DNA from: Comamonas sp. JUb58
Lineage (GTDB): Bacteria > Pseudomonadota > Gammaproteobacteria > Burkholderiales > Burkholderiaceae_C
Reading direction: 5' to 3'
DNA: 64,000 nucleotides
Assembly: GCF_004364775.1 (NCBI RefSeq)
Contig: NZ_SOAL01000014.1
Span: forward strand, 62,001-126,000
Position 1 is the stretch's first letter. The number at the start of each line of letters is the position of its first letter. Positions 36,722 to 46,028 of the stretch are shown here, piece after piece. The notes below the pieces were generated by a model, which was not told where the DNA came from, ran no database searches, and saw nothing but the letters and a program-made list of their open reading frames with translations. A program made the position numbers and the translations under genes.

Positions 36722-38107
36722 ATGCCCGCCTGGTCCTCCGCATCCTCTCTGTCGTCGCCGTATTGCCCGCGCTGCGGCGCTGCCCACTGCCGCAGCGCTG
36801 GTGCGCCCCATGCCTTTGCCTGCCTGGAATGTGGCGCGCAGTTCCGGCTGGAGCAGCTGCAGGGACAGGTATTCACGGGCATGCCCGCATCGGCAGGCGC
36901 CGCCAGCGGGGCGCGGCTGCGCCGGCATCTGCCCTGGCTGGTAGTGCTGCTGGCCATGCTGGTGTCCATTCCCTGGTGGCTGCCCCGGCTGCAGCCCGGG
37001 CTCCAGCTGACGCTTCCGGCTGCCTGGCAAGACAAGGCAGCGCCGCTGGCGCTGGGCCGCAGCGAGGCGACTACCCTCATTGAGCGCGACGGCCAGCGCC
37101 TGCTGGTGCAGCTGTATGAAAGCCGCGAGCAGGACGATGTGGTCTACCGCGTGGTGCTGCGCGATGCGGCCACGGGTGCCAGCCTGGGCGAGCCGCAGCG
37201 CATGGCCATGCCCTGGGCCAGCACCTCCGGCCGGGCCGAGCTGCAGTTTTTCTCGGACGGCCAGCTCTACCTGTTCTTGCGGGAGCGCGGCTTTTGGCGG
37301 CTGGACCTGGCAAGCCTGCGCTTTGTCGATCTGCAGCCCCAGCTGAGCGCGCGCTTTGCCACGCAGCTGGGCGAGGGCATCGTGGGCGTGGCACCCAAGG
37401 GCCGCGACCGGCCCGACAGCCTGGAAGTGACCAGCCGCAGTGGCAGCAAGTACCTGGTGTACTGGCTGCTGGGCCAGATCGGGCCGGCGGCCGACAGCAG
37501 CAGCTTGTATGAAAAGGCGCAGGCCGGCTACGGCCAGGAGATCGCCTTCTACCGCTATGAATCGCTGCCCCGCCCGACCGGCGAGGAGAACCGCGCTGTG
37601 CTGGTGCAGTCCTGGTGGCGCCATGAGCCCGGGCAGCCCAGCTACTTTGGCTACTACGACCTGCAACCCAGCGACAGCCGCGAGGTGCAGAGCTCGCCGC
37701 GCAGCTATGTGCCCATTGGCGATGGCTTCTCCACCCGCCCTTACGCCATCCAGGACCGGGGTCTGCTGCGCATCAAGGTGGTGCAGCCGGCGGTGCCGCG
37801 CTTCCATGCCGATGTGATGGCCGAAAGCGCGCGCCGTCTGCTGCTGGCCTACAACCCCACGCCGCTGCGGCAGGAGGGGCGCGTGATCCAGCTGCTGGAC
37901 AAAGCCAGCCAGCAGCTGGTGTGGAGCCGCACCATCGACCAGTTGCCCCAGCTAGGCAAGCGCGAAGGCGGCATGTATGTGACGGGCCAGGCCGTCAGCG
38001 CCGGCTTCTTGCTGCTCAACGACATGCGCCAGCCGGCACTGCTGATCGGCGAGGACGGCGCAGTGCTGCAGGACTTTACGGCTGCAGCCGATGGGGCCAC
38101 ACGATGA
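36722..38107 (+). CDS. PA2928-like membrane protein with N-terminal zinc ribbon
   Basis: 461 residues from the ATG at 36722. Residues about 15-42 have two cysteine pairs (PYCPRCGAAH and FACLECGAQF), a zinc ribbon; a transmembrane helix follows (LPWLVVLLAMLVSIPWWL), so the remaining 350 residues are probably periplasmic. That part is beta-rich and looks like a propeller, with repeated strands such as DGQLYLFLRERGFWRLDLAS. I associate it with the PA2928 family of uncharacterised proteins. Its stop overlaps the next gene, a paralogue, as ATGA. Confidence 0.65.
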   Translation: MPAWSSASSLSSPYCPRCGAAHCRSAGAPHAFACLECGAQFRLEQLQGQVFTGMPASAGAASGARLRRHLPWLVVLLAMLVSIPWWLPRLQPGLQLTLPAAWQDKAAPLALGRSEATTLIERDGQRLLVQLYESREQDDVVYRVVLRDAATGASLGEPQRMAMPWASTSGRAELQFFSDGQLYLFLRERGFWRLDLASLRFVDLQPQLSARFATQLGEGIVGVAPKGRDRPDSLEVTSRSGSKYLVYWLLGQIGPAADSSSLYEKAQAGYGQEIAFYRYESLPRPTGEENRAVLVQSWWRHEPGQPSYFGYYDLQPSDSREVQSSPRSYVPIGDGFSTRPYAIQDRGLLRIKVVQPAVPRFHADVMAESARRLLLAYNPTPLRQEGRVIQLLDKASQQLVWSRTIDQLPQLGKREGGMYVTGQAVSAGFLLLNDMRQPALLIGEDGAVLQDFTAAADGATR

Positions 38108-39288
38108 ATATCCCCCGGCGCGCCATCGGCCCCCTGGGCATCGCCTTTGTGGTGTTTTTTGTGCTGCCGCTGCTGGTGCCCGCCACCATCCGCCTGCTGC
38201 GCCCGGCAGACAAGGCCGAGGAGCTCGGCGAGGTAGAGGCATCGGCCGTCTACCAAGGGGAAGATGGCAGCCTGCGCATGCTGCGGGTGATGAAGCACAG
38301 CACCGCGCAGGACGATGTGTTTGTGCTGCTGAGCAACGACCTGCAGGCCAAGCAGCTGCTGGGTGAGCCCCAGCGCATTGTGCTGCCCCGCGCCCAGCTG
38401 CGCCAGGCCGCCCGCCTGCGCAGCGAGGCCGATGGCCAGCTATCGCTGCTGCTCAATGACCGGCAATGGTGGCTGCGCCCAGCGAATCAAGCCACGTTTG
38501 CACCGATGGATGCCGCGCTGCGCCAGCGCTTTGCGGCCGAGCTGGGCACGGGTGTGTCCAAGTACGCATTTGGCGAGGTGCGCGAACCGGGTTTGTTGGA
38601 TGTGACCAGCAACACCGGCGACCGCTATGCGCTGTACTGGGCCAGCGGCGAGCTCTACCCCTGGGCCGATCGGCTGCCCCGCTGGCAGCAGCGCCCTTGG
38701 GCGCAGTACCAGCAGACGGTATCGCGCATCGACTATGCCGACTTTGACACCGATGTGGCCCAGTATGGCTTGCCCACCATGCTGCTGCAGTTTGCGCAAA
38801 AAGTGCGGCCCGGCGAGTTTGAGCGCTGGCCACGGCTGAGCGTGCATTCCAGCTCGGACAAGCAGGTGCGCGCTGCCCCCAAGCTTTACCAGCCGCTGAG
38901 CGATGGTTTTGTGGTCAGCCGCCAGGCCGTGCGCGATGCGGGCATTACCAAGATTGCGCCGGTGACCAGTGTGCCGGTGCAGTTCAGCGGCGAAGTGCTG
39001 GCCCGCAATGCCGACCGGGTGCTGATGCGCTATGACGAGACTCCCACCACCGCCGCCGAGGTGGTGCTGCAGATCGTGGATACGCACAGCCTGCAGGTGG
39101 TGTGGCGCAAGTCCACACGCGAGATACCGCAGTTGCTGTCAGATGGCAGCGTGGTGGCCCAGGCCTGGCCCGGTGGTTTTTACCTGAGCACCGCGATGAA
39201 CCTGCCGGCGCTGGTGATCGACAACGACGGCCAGACCCTGTACGACTTTCAGCCCCAAAAACGCCAGGAACAGCCCAGCGATGACTGA
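38104..39288 (+). CDS. PA2928-like membrane-anchored protein (paralogue)
   Basis: 394 residues: an N-terminal transmembrane anchor (PLGIAFVVFFVLPLLVPATI) and a periplasmic beta-rich domain aligned with the upstream protein (QLSLLLNDRQWWLRPANQAT; TSNTGDRYALYWASGELYPW; SLQVVWRKSTREIPQLLSDG). It lacks the zinc ribbon. The ATGA overlap and matching architecture suggest tandem duplication and a heteromeric complex. Function unknown. Confidence 0.65.
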   Translation: MNIPRRAIGPLGIAFVVFFVLPLLVPATIRLLRPADKAEELGEVEASAVYQGEDGSLRMLRVMKHSTAQDDVFVLLSNDLQAKQLLGEPQRIVLPRAQLRQAARLRSEADGQLSLLLNDRQWWLRPANQATFAPMDAALRQRFAAELGTGVSKYAFGEVREPGLLDVTSNTGDRYALYWASGELYPWADRLPRWQQRPWAQYQQTVSRIDYADFDTDVAQYGLPTMLLQFAQKVRPGEFERWPRLSVHSSSDKQVRAAPKLYQPLSDGFVVSRQAVRDAGITKIAPVTSVPVQFSGEVLARNADRVLMRYDETPTTAAEVVLQIVDTHSLQVVWRKSTREIPQLLSDGSVVAQAWPGGFYLSTAMNLPALVIDNDGQTLYDFQPQKRQEQPSDD

Positions 39289-39548
39289 GGCTGCGGGCAT
39301 GCGCCAGCGGCCCGACCAGCCAGTTGCAAGGGTGGATAGCCGACGATAAAAGTGTGGGCCAATGCGATAGTTGTTGAGTGGCCTAGAGCACTGTTTTGTA
39401 AAGAAATTTTGCAAATCCAGCGACCCGTTTACGTAAAGCCCGGCGAATCTCCAAAACTCCTACAGCCAGCGCGATCGCGCAGCGGCACCATGGCTTAACG
39501 GCAGGCGTTTGCTCCTGCCGCCAACCTGACACTGAAGGAGTAAGCGCC

Positions 39549-39677
39549 ATGAGCCAGCAGAACCACCAACAGTCCGGACAGCAGCCTGCCCAGAAAAAGG
39601 AGCAGCAACAGCAACAGCAATCCCCGAAGCAGCAGCAACCGGGCCAGCAGGACCGCAAGCAGCAATCACAGAAGTAA
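39549..39677 (+). CDS. Glutamine-rich microprotein 1 (42 residues)
   Basis: A 42-residue open reading frame with a strong ribosome site (GAAGGAG, seven bases before the ATG). Half its residues are glutamine and five are lysine; there are no hydrophobic residues to form a core, so it should be intrinsically disordered. It shares QQPGQQDR and the QKKEQQQQ-QQSPKQQ pattern with the microprotein at 41140, showing that both are real, related genes. Function unknown; short Gln/Lys/Pro-rich peptides in bacteria sometimes are stress-induced hydrophilins, but this is only a comparison. Confidence 0.6.
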   Translation: MSQQNHQQSGQQPAQKKEQQQQQQSPKQQQPGQQDRKQQSQK

Positions 39678-39718
39678 TCTGCGACTGCGCGGACCACGAA
39701 GACCACACGGAGCGCCCC

Positions 39719-39877
39719 ATGCAACAACTGCCTTTGCCGATGACCAAGCAACAGCCTTGGCCCCTGCAACAGGGCCAGCCGTTGCGCGAGGCCAAGTACT
39801 CGCAGCAGCAGTGCAAGTGCAACCGCCGCCAACTGGGCACCGAGCCCAAGACGCCGGACAACGCACAGATGTGCTGA
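39719..39877 (+). CDS. Gln-rich microprotein 2 with C-terminal cysteines
   Basis: A 52-residue reading frame beginning MQQLPLPMTKQQPWPLQQGQ, then a YSQQQCKCNRRQ segment and ending in QMC. GGAG lies nine bases upstream of the ATG and a good terminator follows 20 bases after the stop, so it probably shares a transcript with the microprotein before it. Its glutamine content links it to its neighbours, but it does not share their repeats. Lower confidence than the other two. Confidence 0.42.
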   Translation: MQQLPLPMTKQQPWPLQQGQPLREAKYSQQQCKCNRRQLGTEPKTPDNAQMC

Positions 39878-39898
39878 TCTTCTGAACTCCGCGCCAAG

Positions 39899-39920
39899 GC
39901 CCGCTTTCAGCGGGCTTTTT
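39899..39920 (+). terminator. Intrinsic terminator after the microprotein genes
   Basis: Stem GCCCGCT / AGCGGGC with a TTC loop followed by five T residues. Confidence 0.85.
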
Positions 39921-39985
39921 CGTGGGCGTCGCATCACATGCAGCGGCGATACTGGCGTTCTCGTCCACCTCGCCAGCAGACCGCC

Positions 39986-40774
39986 ATGAACACTGGATTC
40001 TTCGCGCAGCCCAATCCGCCTTACCGCCGCGCCAACTACAGCTTTGCCTACCAATGGATCGAAGAAGTAGGCAGCCTGGCCGCCTTGCTGGCGCATGTAG
40101 AAGCGCTGCGCGCCGGGGATCCGGCGCACCGTTATCTGTGCACCTTGGACGATATCCAGCAAGGCAGCTACACCAGCGGCCATGCCAGCCAGGATGACCG
40201 CCTCTACCTGGCCAGCCCGCTGGACATGGACTGGGACGACCCAGCGCAGGAGGCGGCCTGGGATCTGCAGGCGCTGCAGCACCGCGCACGGCAACTGCGG
40301 GAGGCCCAGGGCCCACAACGCTGGGCCGAGGTCTGCGGCAGCCTGGCGCTGAGCGGCAGCGATATCGACGCGCTGCTGGCCGCCAACCGCAGTCCCGATG
40401 TGCTGCTGGACGATGTCGTCTACATCCAGCGCCTGCCGCTGGCCAGTGACGACCCGCTGATCGCCGGCCAGCCCAATGGCTATTTCAGCGCCGACTGGGA
40501 CAGCTTTCAGAACCATGCCATCCACCAGCGTTTGGCGCAGCAGCATGGCTATCAGCTGTACGCGATGGGCGCCGCCTGGATGGCGCTGGCCCGCCCACAG
40601 CCGCCCGATGGTGCGCAGGCACAGGCGCTGGTGGAGGATTTGCGGGCGCTGTATGCCTCAGGCGATGAGGCGTTGCTGGTCCATCCGGGCTGGCAAGCCT
40701 TGCCAGCGGTGCTGCAAACCCAGCGCATCCTGGTCATGGGCTATACCGACGACATGGCCGACCGCTGGGAATAG
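39986..40774 (+). CDS. Hypothetical protein, 262 residues
   Basis: Not recognised. Soluble, acidic, no signal peptide. It starts MNTGFFAQPNPPYRRANYSF and has segments YLCTLDDIQQGSYTSGHASQ, DVVYIQRLPLASDDPLIAGQ and GYFSADWDSFQNHAIHQRLA. The last part has the look of a DUF4253-like or immunity-type protein (acidic, aromatic-rich), but that is only an impression. It lies between the two related Gln-rich microprotein genes. Confidence 0.65.
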   Translation: MNTGFFAQPNPPYRRANYSFAYQWIEEVGSLAALLAHVEALRAGDPAHRYLCTLDDIQQGSYTSGHASQDDRLYLASPLDMDWDDPAQEAAWDLQALQHRARQLREAQGPQRWAEVCGSLALSGSDIDALLAANRSPDVLLDDVVYIQRLPLASDDPLIAGQPNGYFSADWDSFQNHAIHQRLAQQHGYQLYAMGAAWMALARPQPPDGAQAQALVEDLRALYASGDEALLVHPGWQALPAVLQTQRILVMGYTDDMADRWE

Positions 40775-40783
40775 ACCATACGA

Positions 40784-40922
40784 ATGCTCTACAAAACTCC
40801 CTGCCGTGGTCGGAACGCGGACTCGGGCGATCCGCTGCGTTGTCTTTCTTGTCAATCTGCAAAAGACGCCTTGCGGCTCATGATTCGCGCCTACCCCGCT
40901 TGGCGAGGGTTTTGCAGAGCAT
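40784..40922. repeat. Candidate inverted-repeat element of about 140 bp
   Basis: ATGCTCTACAAAACTCC at 40784-40800 and AGGGTTTTGCAGAGCAT at 40906-40922 are inverted repeats matching at 14 of 17 positions. The stretch between has no gene and a third, weaker copy of the end (GGAGGCTTTGCAAAATG) lies near 41000. It occupies most of a 365-base gap and could be a small non-autonomous element or a REP-like repeat; a genome-wide search is needed to tell. Confidence 0.35.
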
Positions 40923-41139
40923 CCCTCGCTTGTACTTCTGTGAAAGATGGAAAAGGGATGTGTGCGCTGCTCCGCCGTGGCGGGGGGCCAGGCGCTGCGG
41001 AGGCTTTGCAAAATGTGCGCCGAGAAACGTCTCGATGCAGGCGGCGCGTCAATTCCTACACCGGCCCTTTTGCGGCAGCGCGACTATAGAACCATGGCAG
41101 GGCATGTCGCCCCGCCATCATCTTGAAGGAGCTAACGCT

Positions 41140-41292
41140 ATGAATCAGCCAAACAGCCAACGCAATCCCAACCAGGTGAACCAGCAGCAACCGGGCCAGA
41201 AATCCGGCTCGCAAAAAGAGCAGCAACACCAGCAGCAGTCGCCACAGCAAAAACAGCCGGGTCAGCAAGACCGGTCGCAGCAGCAGCGCTGA
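41140..41292 (+). CDS. Glutamine-rich microprotein 3 (50 residues)
   Basis: A 50-residue reading frame with ribosome site GAAGGAG eight bases before the ATG. It is 42% glutamine with Asn, Pro, Ser and Lys, and shares QQPGQK, SQKEQQHQQQSPQQ and QPGQQDR with the microprotein at 39549. An ACCATGGC motif lies 49-62 bases upstream of both starts. A hairpin terminator follows. Predicted to be disordered, function unknown. Confidence 0.6.
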   Translation: MNQPNSQRNPNQVNQQQPGQKSGSQKEQQHQQQSPQQKQPGQQDRSQQQR

Positions 41293-41352
41293 GTAGTAAA
41301 GCGGACGGCCAAGCCTGAATAAAAGACGTGACTTGGCTCTGGACCTCTTTGA

Positions 41353-41378
41353 AAATGGCCCGCGGATGCGGGCCATTT
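41353..41378. terminator. Hairpin between microprotein 3 and the convergent surface-protein gene
   Basis: Perfect 11-base stem AAATGGCCCGC / GCGGGCCATTT with a GGAT loop; placed to end both convergent transcripts. Confidence 0.65.
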
Positions 41379-41417
41379 GCCATGGTCAACTGGAAGGGCT
41401 GGAGCCCTCGACGGCGA

Positions 41418-42710
41418 TCAGCGTTGTTGATAACGCCGAGCCAGCCCAAACAGGCACAGACCCAAGCTCAGAGATACCCACAGCCCGCCCAGCGGTACAG
41501 CCGTGGGTGTTGCTACCGGCGGCGTGACGGCTCTGTTGCACGCCAAACTAGCGGTCGCATCGATCCCGGCAGTGGCTGCACCCGAGCTAAAGCTGAAGTC
41601 GCTGCCATCGACGATGGTGTTGGTTACGCTGGACAACGAGCACAGATCAGATGCCGGCCAGGTAGTGTTCAAAACGACCTGGCATCCCGCTGCGGGTACG
41701 GTGCCCCCAGACAACTCCAGCGCATTGCCCGTCACCATCGCAGTGCCTGCACAGCTATTGCTGGCAATACCATCCAAAGTCAGCGGTGCAGGCACGCTGT
41801 CTCGCAGATTCAGGCCCAGCGTATCGCCCACGTTATTGCCTTGTACGTCGATGCTGATCTGTGTGTTCTGGCCTGGTTGCACTGTGTCGGTCGTAAAGGT
41901 CTTGCTCACCTGCAGTGGCACCGGTGCCGTGGCACTGGTAGTCACGACAAAGTTGTCAATCGCCACATATTCGTTCAATGCCAGACCGGTAAACAGCACC
42001 ACCAATTTGTCGCCGGTAGCAAAGCCACTGGTGTCGACCGAGAAAGTGTGGGTGTTCCAATCAAGGGCGTAGTCGTTGCCCGTACTGTTGGTGGTGGTGA
42101 CCTGCTCAGTTTGGATGGGGGTGAGCACAGTACTGGTGGGCAGGCCACGCACGATGGCTGGCTGGCCCAGGGCTGTCGGCGATGACAGCGAGAAATCGGT
42201 GCTGGCGGGCTCGCCCCCGCCTGCAACCGCGCGCAAGCGGTAATATGCCATGGTGATGCTTACCGGGCTGCCTATGGTGGGCGAGGTCGGGGTAGCGGTG
42301 TAGTTCGCTAGCTTGACATGGGCCAGGGCCAAGGAGCCATTGACAAAGGGCTGGCCATCGGGATCAAACGCCATACCGACGGCCTCGGTGTTGGCCGTAT
42401 CGATGGATCCGTAGAAGCCAATGGTGTAGCTGCCTGCCGTGCCGCTGGGATCGGAGTAATTTTGTTTGCCGGCGATGGGGGGTGTGATGCACAGCACATC
42501 GGCCGAATTGAGCTGGCGGAAGTTGTTGCCAAAATCGTCCTGCAAACGCGTGGCGCCCGTACGCGCCGTGCCATCGAGCTGCCCACAGGCGAGTGCAGGT
42601 GCCTCAAAATTCTGTTGGTAGATGACGGTTTGTGCTTGCGCCTGGCTCCAAACGCAGGCCAGCATGGCGAGTGTGGTGGCGGCGCGGAGGGAAGAGCAAG
42701 GACTGAGCAT
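41418..42710 (-). CDS. Exported surface protein with IPTL-like C-terminal tail
   Basis: Predicted 430-residue exported protein. Signal peptide AATTLAMLACVWSQAQA. Residues about 25-260 form a beta-sandwich-like region (YQQNFEAPALACG; SYTIGFYGSIDTANTEAVGM; DYALDWNTHTFSVDTSGFAT). Residues 262-395 are a DUF11-like domain of the cell-surface type (LQVSKTFTTDTVQPGQNTQI, TLGLNLRDSVPAPLTLDGIA, CQVVLNTTWPASDLCSLSSV). The tail TPTAVPLGGLWVSLSLGLCL with a final LARRYQQR is a proline motif, helix and basic end of the IPTL type. Probably anchored or released at the surface; ligand unknown. Preceded by an AT-rich promoter region. Confidence 0.75.
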   Translation of the reverse strand: MLSPCSSLRAATTLAMLACVWSQAQAQTVIYQQNFEAPALACGQLDGTARTGATRLQDDFGNNFRQLNSADVLCITPPIAGKQNYSDPSGTAGSYTIGFYGSIDTANTEAVGMAFDPDGQPFVNGSLALAHVKLANYTATPTSPTIGSPVSITMAYYRLRAVAGGGEPASTDFSLSSPTALGQPAIVRGLPTSTVLTPIQTEQVTTTNSTGNDYALDWNTHTFSVDTSGFATGDKLVVLFTGLALNEYVAIDNFVVTTSATAPVPLQVSKTFTTDTVQPGQNTQISIDVQGNNVGDTLGLNLRDSVPAPLTLDGIASNSCAGTAMVTGNALELSGGTVPAAGCQVVLNTTWPASDLCSLSSVTNTIVDGSDFSFSSGAATAGIDATASLACNRAVTPPVATPTAVPLGGLWVSLSLGLCLFGLARRYQQR

Positions 42711-42730
42711 AAGAAGACCTACTATTTTGA

Positions 42731-42759
42731 TAGATAGATCATATATTGATGCGTTTCAA
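42731..42759 (-). promoter_or_regulatory. Possible sigma-70 promoter for the surface-protein gene
   Basis: Read on the minus strand, TTGAAA is followed 17 bases later by TATCTA, within an AT-rich gap just upstream of the start codon. The -35 is good and the -10 partial. Confidence 0.4.
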
Positions 42760-42878
42760 TATGCCCTGATGGCTTCTCGATTACGTCCGTAAACGTTGTT
42801 TTTAAAGCAATTCCTCGCTGGCGACGTGCATGGCTATGGGGCAGGCGCGCTGGGGCGCGTGGTGACCTTGGCAATGAG

Positions 42879-42900
42879 AAAGCCTCCGGGCGGAGGCTTT
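42879..42900 (-). terminator. Terminator after gatB
   Basis: Nine-base stem AAAGCCTCC / GGAGGCTTT with a four-base loop, 26 bases beyond the gatB stop on the minus strand; a short T-run follows on that strand. Confidence 0.7.
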
Positions 42901-42925
42901 CATACCGGAGCGGCGCGTAGATGTT

Positions 42926-44380
42926 TTAAGCCAGCTTGGCCTTCAGCAGCTCATTGACCTGGCCCGGGTTGGCCTTGCCCTTCGAAGCCTTCATCACCTG
43001 GCCGACCAGGGCGTTGAAGGCCTTGTCCTTGCCGGCGCGGTACTGCTCCACATTGCCGGGGTTGGCGGCGATCACCTCGTCGATGATGGCTTCGAGCGCG
43101 CCGGTGTCGTTGGATTGCTTCAGGTCCTTGGCGTCGATGACGGCGTCGACATCCGCGCCTTCACCGCTCCACAGCGCCTCGAACACCTGCTTGGCGCTGT
43201 TGTTGCTGATGACATTGCCGTGGATGCGGGCGATCAGGGTGCCCAGTTGGGCGGCGCTGACCTTGACCTGGTCCATGCCGATCTCTTCCAGGTTCAGGCG
43301 GCGCGAGATCTCGCCCATCACCCAGTTGCTGGCCAGCTTGGGCTGGCCGCTGGCCTTGGCGGCAGCTTCAAAGTAGTCGGCCATGGCCTGGCTTTGGGTC
43401 AGGGTGGTGGCGTCGTACTCGGGCAGGCCGTAGTCGGCCACAAAGCGGTCGGCGCGCTGGCGCGGCAGCTCGGGCATCTCGGCCTTCACAGCCTGCACCC
43501 AGCTGTCGGCAACCACCAGCGGTGGCAGGTCGGGATCGGGGAAGTAGCGGTAATCGGCCGCGTCTTCCTTGGTGCGCATCGCACGGGTCTCGCCGGTGTC
43601 GGGGTTGAACAGCACGGTGGCCTGCTGGATCGCGCGGCCATCCTCGATCTCGTCGATCTGCCAGCGGATTTCGTAGTCGATGGCGATCTGCATGTTGCGG
43701 AACGAGTTCAGGTTCTTGATCTCGCGGCGGGTGCCCAGCGGCTGGCCGGGCTTGCGCACGGACACGTTGGCATCGCAGCGGAACGAGCCTTCCTGCATGT
43801 TGCCGTCGCAGATGCCGATCCAGGTGACGATCTTGTGCAGTTCCTTGGCATAGGCCACGGCCTCGGCGGTGCTGCTCATGTCGGGCTCGGTGACGATCTC
43901 CAGCAGCGGCGTGCCGGCGCGGTTCAGGTCAATGCCCGATTGGCCGATGAACTCGTCGTGCACGGATTTGCCGGCGTCTTCTTCCAGGTGGGCACGCACC
44001 AGGCGCACGGTTTTTTTCTGGTCACCGACAAAGAAGCTCACCTCACCGCCTTGCACCACCGGGATCTCGAACTGCGAAATCTGGTAGCCCTTGGGCAGGT
44101 CGGGGTAGAAGTAGTTCTTGCGCGCAAAGATGCTGACGGGCGCAATGGTGCTGCCCAGCGCCAGGCCGAGCTTGATGGCGCACTCGACGGCCTTCTTGTT
44201 CATCACCGGCAGGGTGCCGGGCAGGGCCAGGTCCACGGCGCAGGCCTGGGTGTTGGGCTCGGCGCCAAAGGCGGTGCTGGCGCGGCTGAAGATCTTGCTG
44301 TTGGCCGACAGCTGGGTGTGGGTTTCAAAGCCAATCACCACTTCGTAGCCGTTGATGAGCTTGACGGTTGTTTCGGTCAT
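42926..44380 (-). CDS. gatB: Asp-tRNA(Asn)/Glu-tRNA(Gln) amidotransferase subunit B
   Basis: Part of GatCAB, which amidates mischarged Asp-tRNA(Asn) and/or Glu-tRNA(Gln). 484 residues starting [20 protein letters not shown]. Signatures: [49 protein letters not shown], and the C-terminal tail domain ([20 protein letters not shown]) ending [21 protein letters not shown] longer in-frame reading into gatA is not a gene. It is 20 bases downstream of gatA. Confidence 0.97.
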   Translation of the reverse strand: MTETTVKLINGYEVVIGFETHTQLSANSKIFSRASTAFGAEPNTQACAVDLALPGTLPVMNKKAVECAIKLGLALGSTIAPVSIFARKNYFYPDLPKGYQISQFEIPVVQGGEVSFFVGDQKKTVRLVRAHLEEDAGKSVHDEFIGQSGIDLNRAGTPLLEIVTEPDMSSTAEAVAYAKELHKIVTWIGICDGNMQEGSFRCDANVSVRKPGQPLGTRREIKNLNSFRNMQIAIDYEIRWQIDEIEDGRAIQQATVLFNPDTGETRAMRTKEDAADYRYFPDPDLPPLVVADSWVQAVKAEMPELPRQRADRFVADYGLPEYDATTLTQSQAMADYFEAAAKASGQPKLASNWVMGEISRRLNLEEIGMDQVKVSAAQLGTLIARIHGNVISNNSAKQVFEALWSGEGADVDAVIDAKDLKQSNDTGALEAIIDEVIAANPGNVEQYRAGKDKAFNALVGQVMKASKGKANPGQVNELLKAKLA

Positions 44381-44400
44381 GTTCTGTGTTCCTCCCTGCG

Positions 44401-45882
44401 TTACTTCGCGATGCCGGTGGGCTGGCGCAGGTGGTGGTCGGTGGCTTGCTGCAGCTGGTGGGCTGCGTTCAGGAGCTTGGCTTCGCCAAAGTAGTTGCCG
44501 ATCAGCTGCAGGCCCACGGGCATGCCGCCTTCGCCAAAACCGGCGGGCACGCTCAGGCCGGGCAGGCCGGCCAGCGATGCGGGCAGGGTGTAGATGTCGG
44601 CCAGGTAGTTGGCGAGCGGGTCGCTCTTGCCACCCAGCGCCCAGGCCACGGTGGGCGCAGCGGGGCCGGCGATCAGGTCGCAGTCCTTGAAGGCGGTCTG
44701 GAAGTCGTCGGCAATCATGCGGCGGATCTTTTGCGCCTGCAGGTAGTAGGCGTCGTAGTAGCCGTGCGAGAGCACATAGGCGCCGGTCATGATGCGGCGC
44801 TTGACCTCGTCGCCAAAGCCTTCGGCGCGGGTCTTCTTGTACATGTCCACCAGGTCGTCGTAGTCCTTGGCGCGGTGGCCGAACTTCACGCCGTCGAAGC
44901 GCGAAAGGTTGGACGAAGCTTCGGCCGGGGCGATGATGTAGTAGACGGGGATGGACAGCTCGGTGCGTGGCAGGCTGATCGGCACCAGCTTGGCGCCCAG
45001 CTTTTCGTACTCCTTCAGCGCAGCATCGACGGCGGCACGCACATCGCTGCTCAGGCCATCGCCAAAGAACTCGGCAGGCACGCCAATGCGCAGGCCGGCC
45101 AGCGAGTCGTTCAGGTTCAGTGTGAAGTCTTCGGCCGGGTGGTCCAGGCTGGTGGAGTCGCGGTCCAGGTCGGGGCCGCACATCTCGCTGAGCAGCAGCG
45201 CGCAGTCTTCGGCGGTGCGCGCCATCGGGCCGGCCTGGTCCAGGCTGGAGGCGAAGGCGATCATGCCGTAGCGGCTGGCGCGGCCATAGGTGGGCTTGAT
45301 GCCGGTGATGCCGCAGAACGACGCGGGCTGGCGGATCGAGCCTCCCGTATCGCTGCCGGTGGCTGCGGGCGCCAGGCGCGCGGCCACGGCGGCTGCCGAG
45401 CCGCCGGACGAACCGCCGGGCACGCGGCTGGCGTCCCAGGGGTTGCGCACTGGGCTGATGGCGCTGTTCTCGTTGGCCGAGCCCATCGCGAACTCGTCCA
45501 TGTTCAGCTTGCCCAGGGTCACGGCACCGGCGCCGGCCAGCTTGCTCACCATGGTGGCGTCAAACGGCGACTGGTAGCCAGCCAGCATCTTGCTGCCTGC
45601 GGTGGTGGGGAAGTCCTGGGTGACGAAGAGGTCCTTGTGGCCAATCGGCACACCAGCCAGCTTGCCGGCCGTGCCCGCAGCAATGGCAGCATCGGCGGCA
45701 CGGGCCTGGGCCAGGGTCACTTCTTCATTGATGTGGACATAGGCGCCCAGATCCTGGTGGGCCTGGGCCTGGGCGCGGGTCAGGAAATGTTGCGCAGCCT
45801 CGACGGAGGACACTTCGCGGCTTTTGAGCTTGGCGGCCAACTGGGCCACGCTCAAGTCATGCAATTCGGTAGGGATGCTCAT
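44401..45882 (-). CDS. gatA: Asp-tRNA(Asn)/Glu-tRNA(Gln) amidotransferase subunit A
   Basis: The amidase subunit of GatCAB, releasing ammonia from glutamine. 493 residues. The Ser-cisSer-Lys triad is visible: [18 protein letters not shown] (Lys), [20 protein letters not shown] and [20 protein letters not shown] (Ser pair). Length and sequence are typical. It is followed by gatB, and gatC lies upstream across 146 bases. Confidence 0.97.
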   Translation of the reverse strand: MSIPTELHDLSVAQLAAKLKSREVSSVEAAQHFLTRAQAQAHQDLGAYVHINEEVTLAQARAADAAIAAGTAGKLAGVPIGHKDLFVTQDFPTTAGSKMLAGYQSPFDATMVSKLAGAGAVTLGKLNMDEFAMGSANENSAISPVRNPWDASRVPGGSSGGSAAAVAARLAPAATGSDTGGSIRQPASFCGITGIKPTYGRASRYGMIAFASSLDQAGPMARTAEDCALLLSEMCGPDLDRDSTSLDHPAEDFTLNLNDSLAGLRIGVPAEFFGDGLSSDVRAAVDAALKEYEKLGAKLVPISLPRTELSIPVYYIIAPAEASSNLSRFDGVKFGHRAKDYDDLVDMYKKTRAEGFGDEVKRRIMTGAYVLSHGYYDAYYLQAQKIRRMIADDFQTAFKDCDLIAGPAAPTVAWALGGKSDPLANYLADIYTLPASLAGLPGLSVPAGFGEGGMPVGLQLIGNYFGEAKLLNAAHQLQQATDHHLRQPTGIAK

Positions 45883-46028
45883 GCAAATCTCGCGATCTTG
45901 GCGATCTCGGTGAATGGGAAAGGGCGCTGCGCGCCGGTCTCAGGGGCGTGGTGCTGCGTGCTGCCGCCACCACGGCCGGGGGCCGGTTGTTGCCAGGGCC
46001 CACCAGGCCTGAAGATGCTGTGAATTAC

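Noticed and set aside
36563-37807. Long minus-strand frame upstream of the thioesterase
   Set aside because: Antisense to the PA2928-like gene; the thioesterase has a natural N-terminus at 36562.
44381-45181. In-frame extension of gatB into gatA
   Set aside because: GatB begins with the conserved [14 protein letters not shown] start; the extension is Arg/Pro-rich and overlaps gatA.
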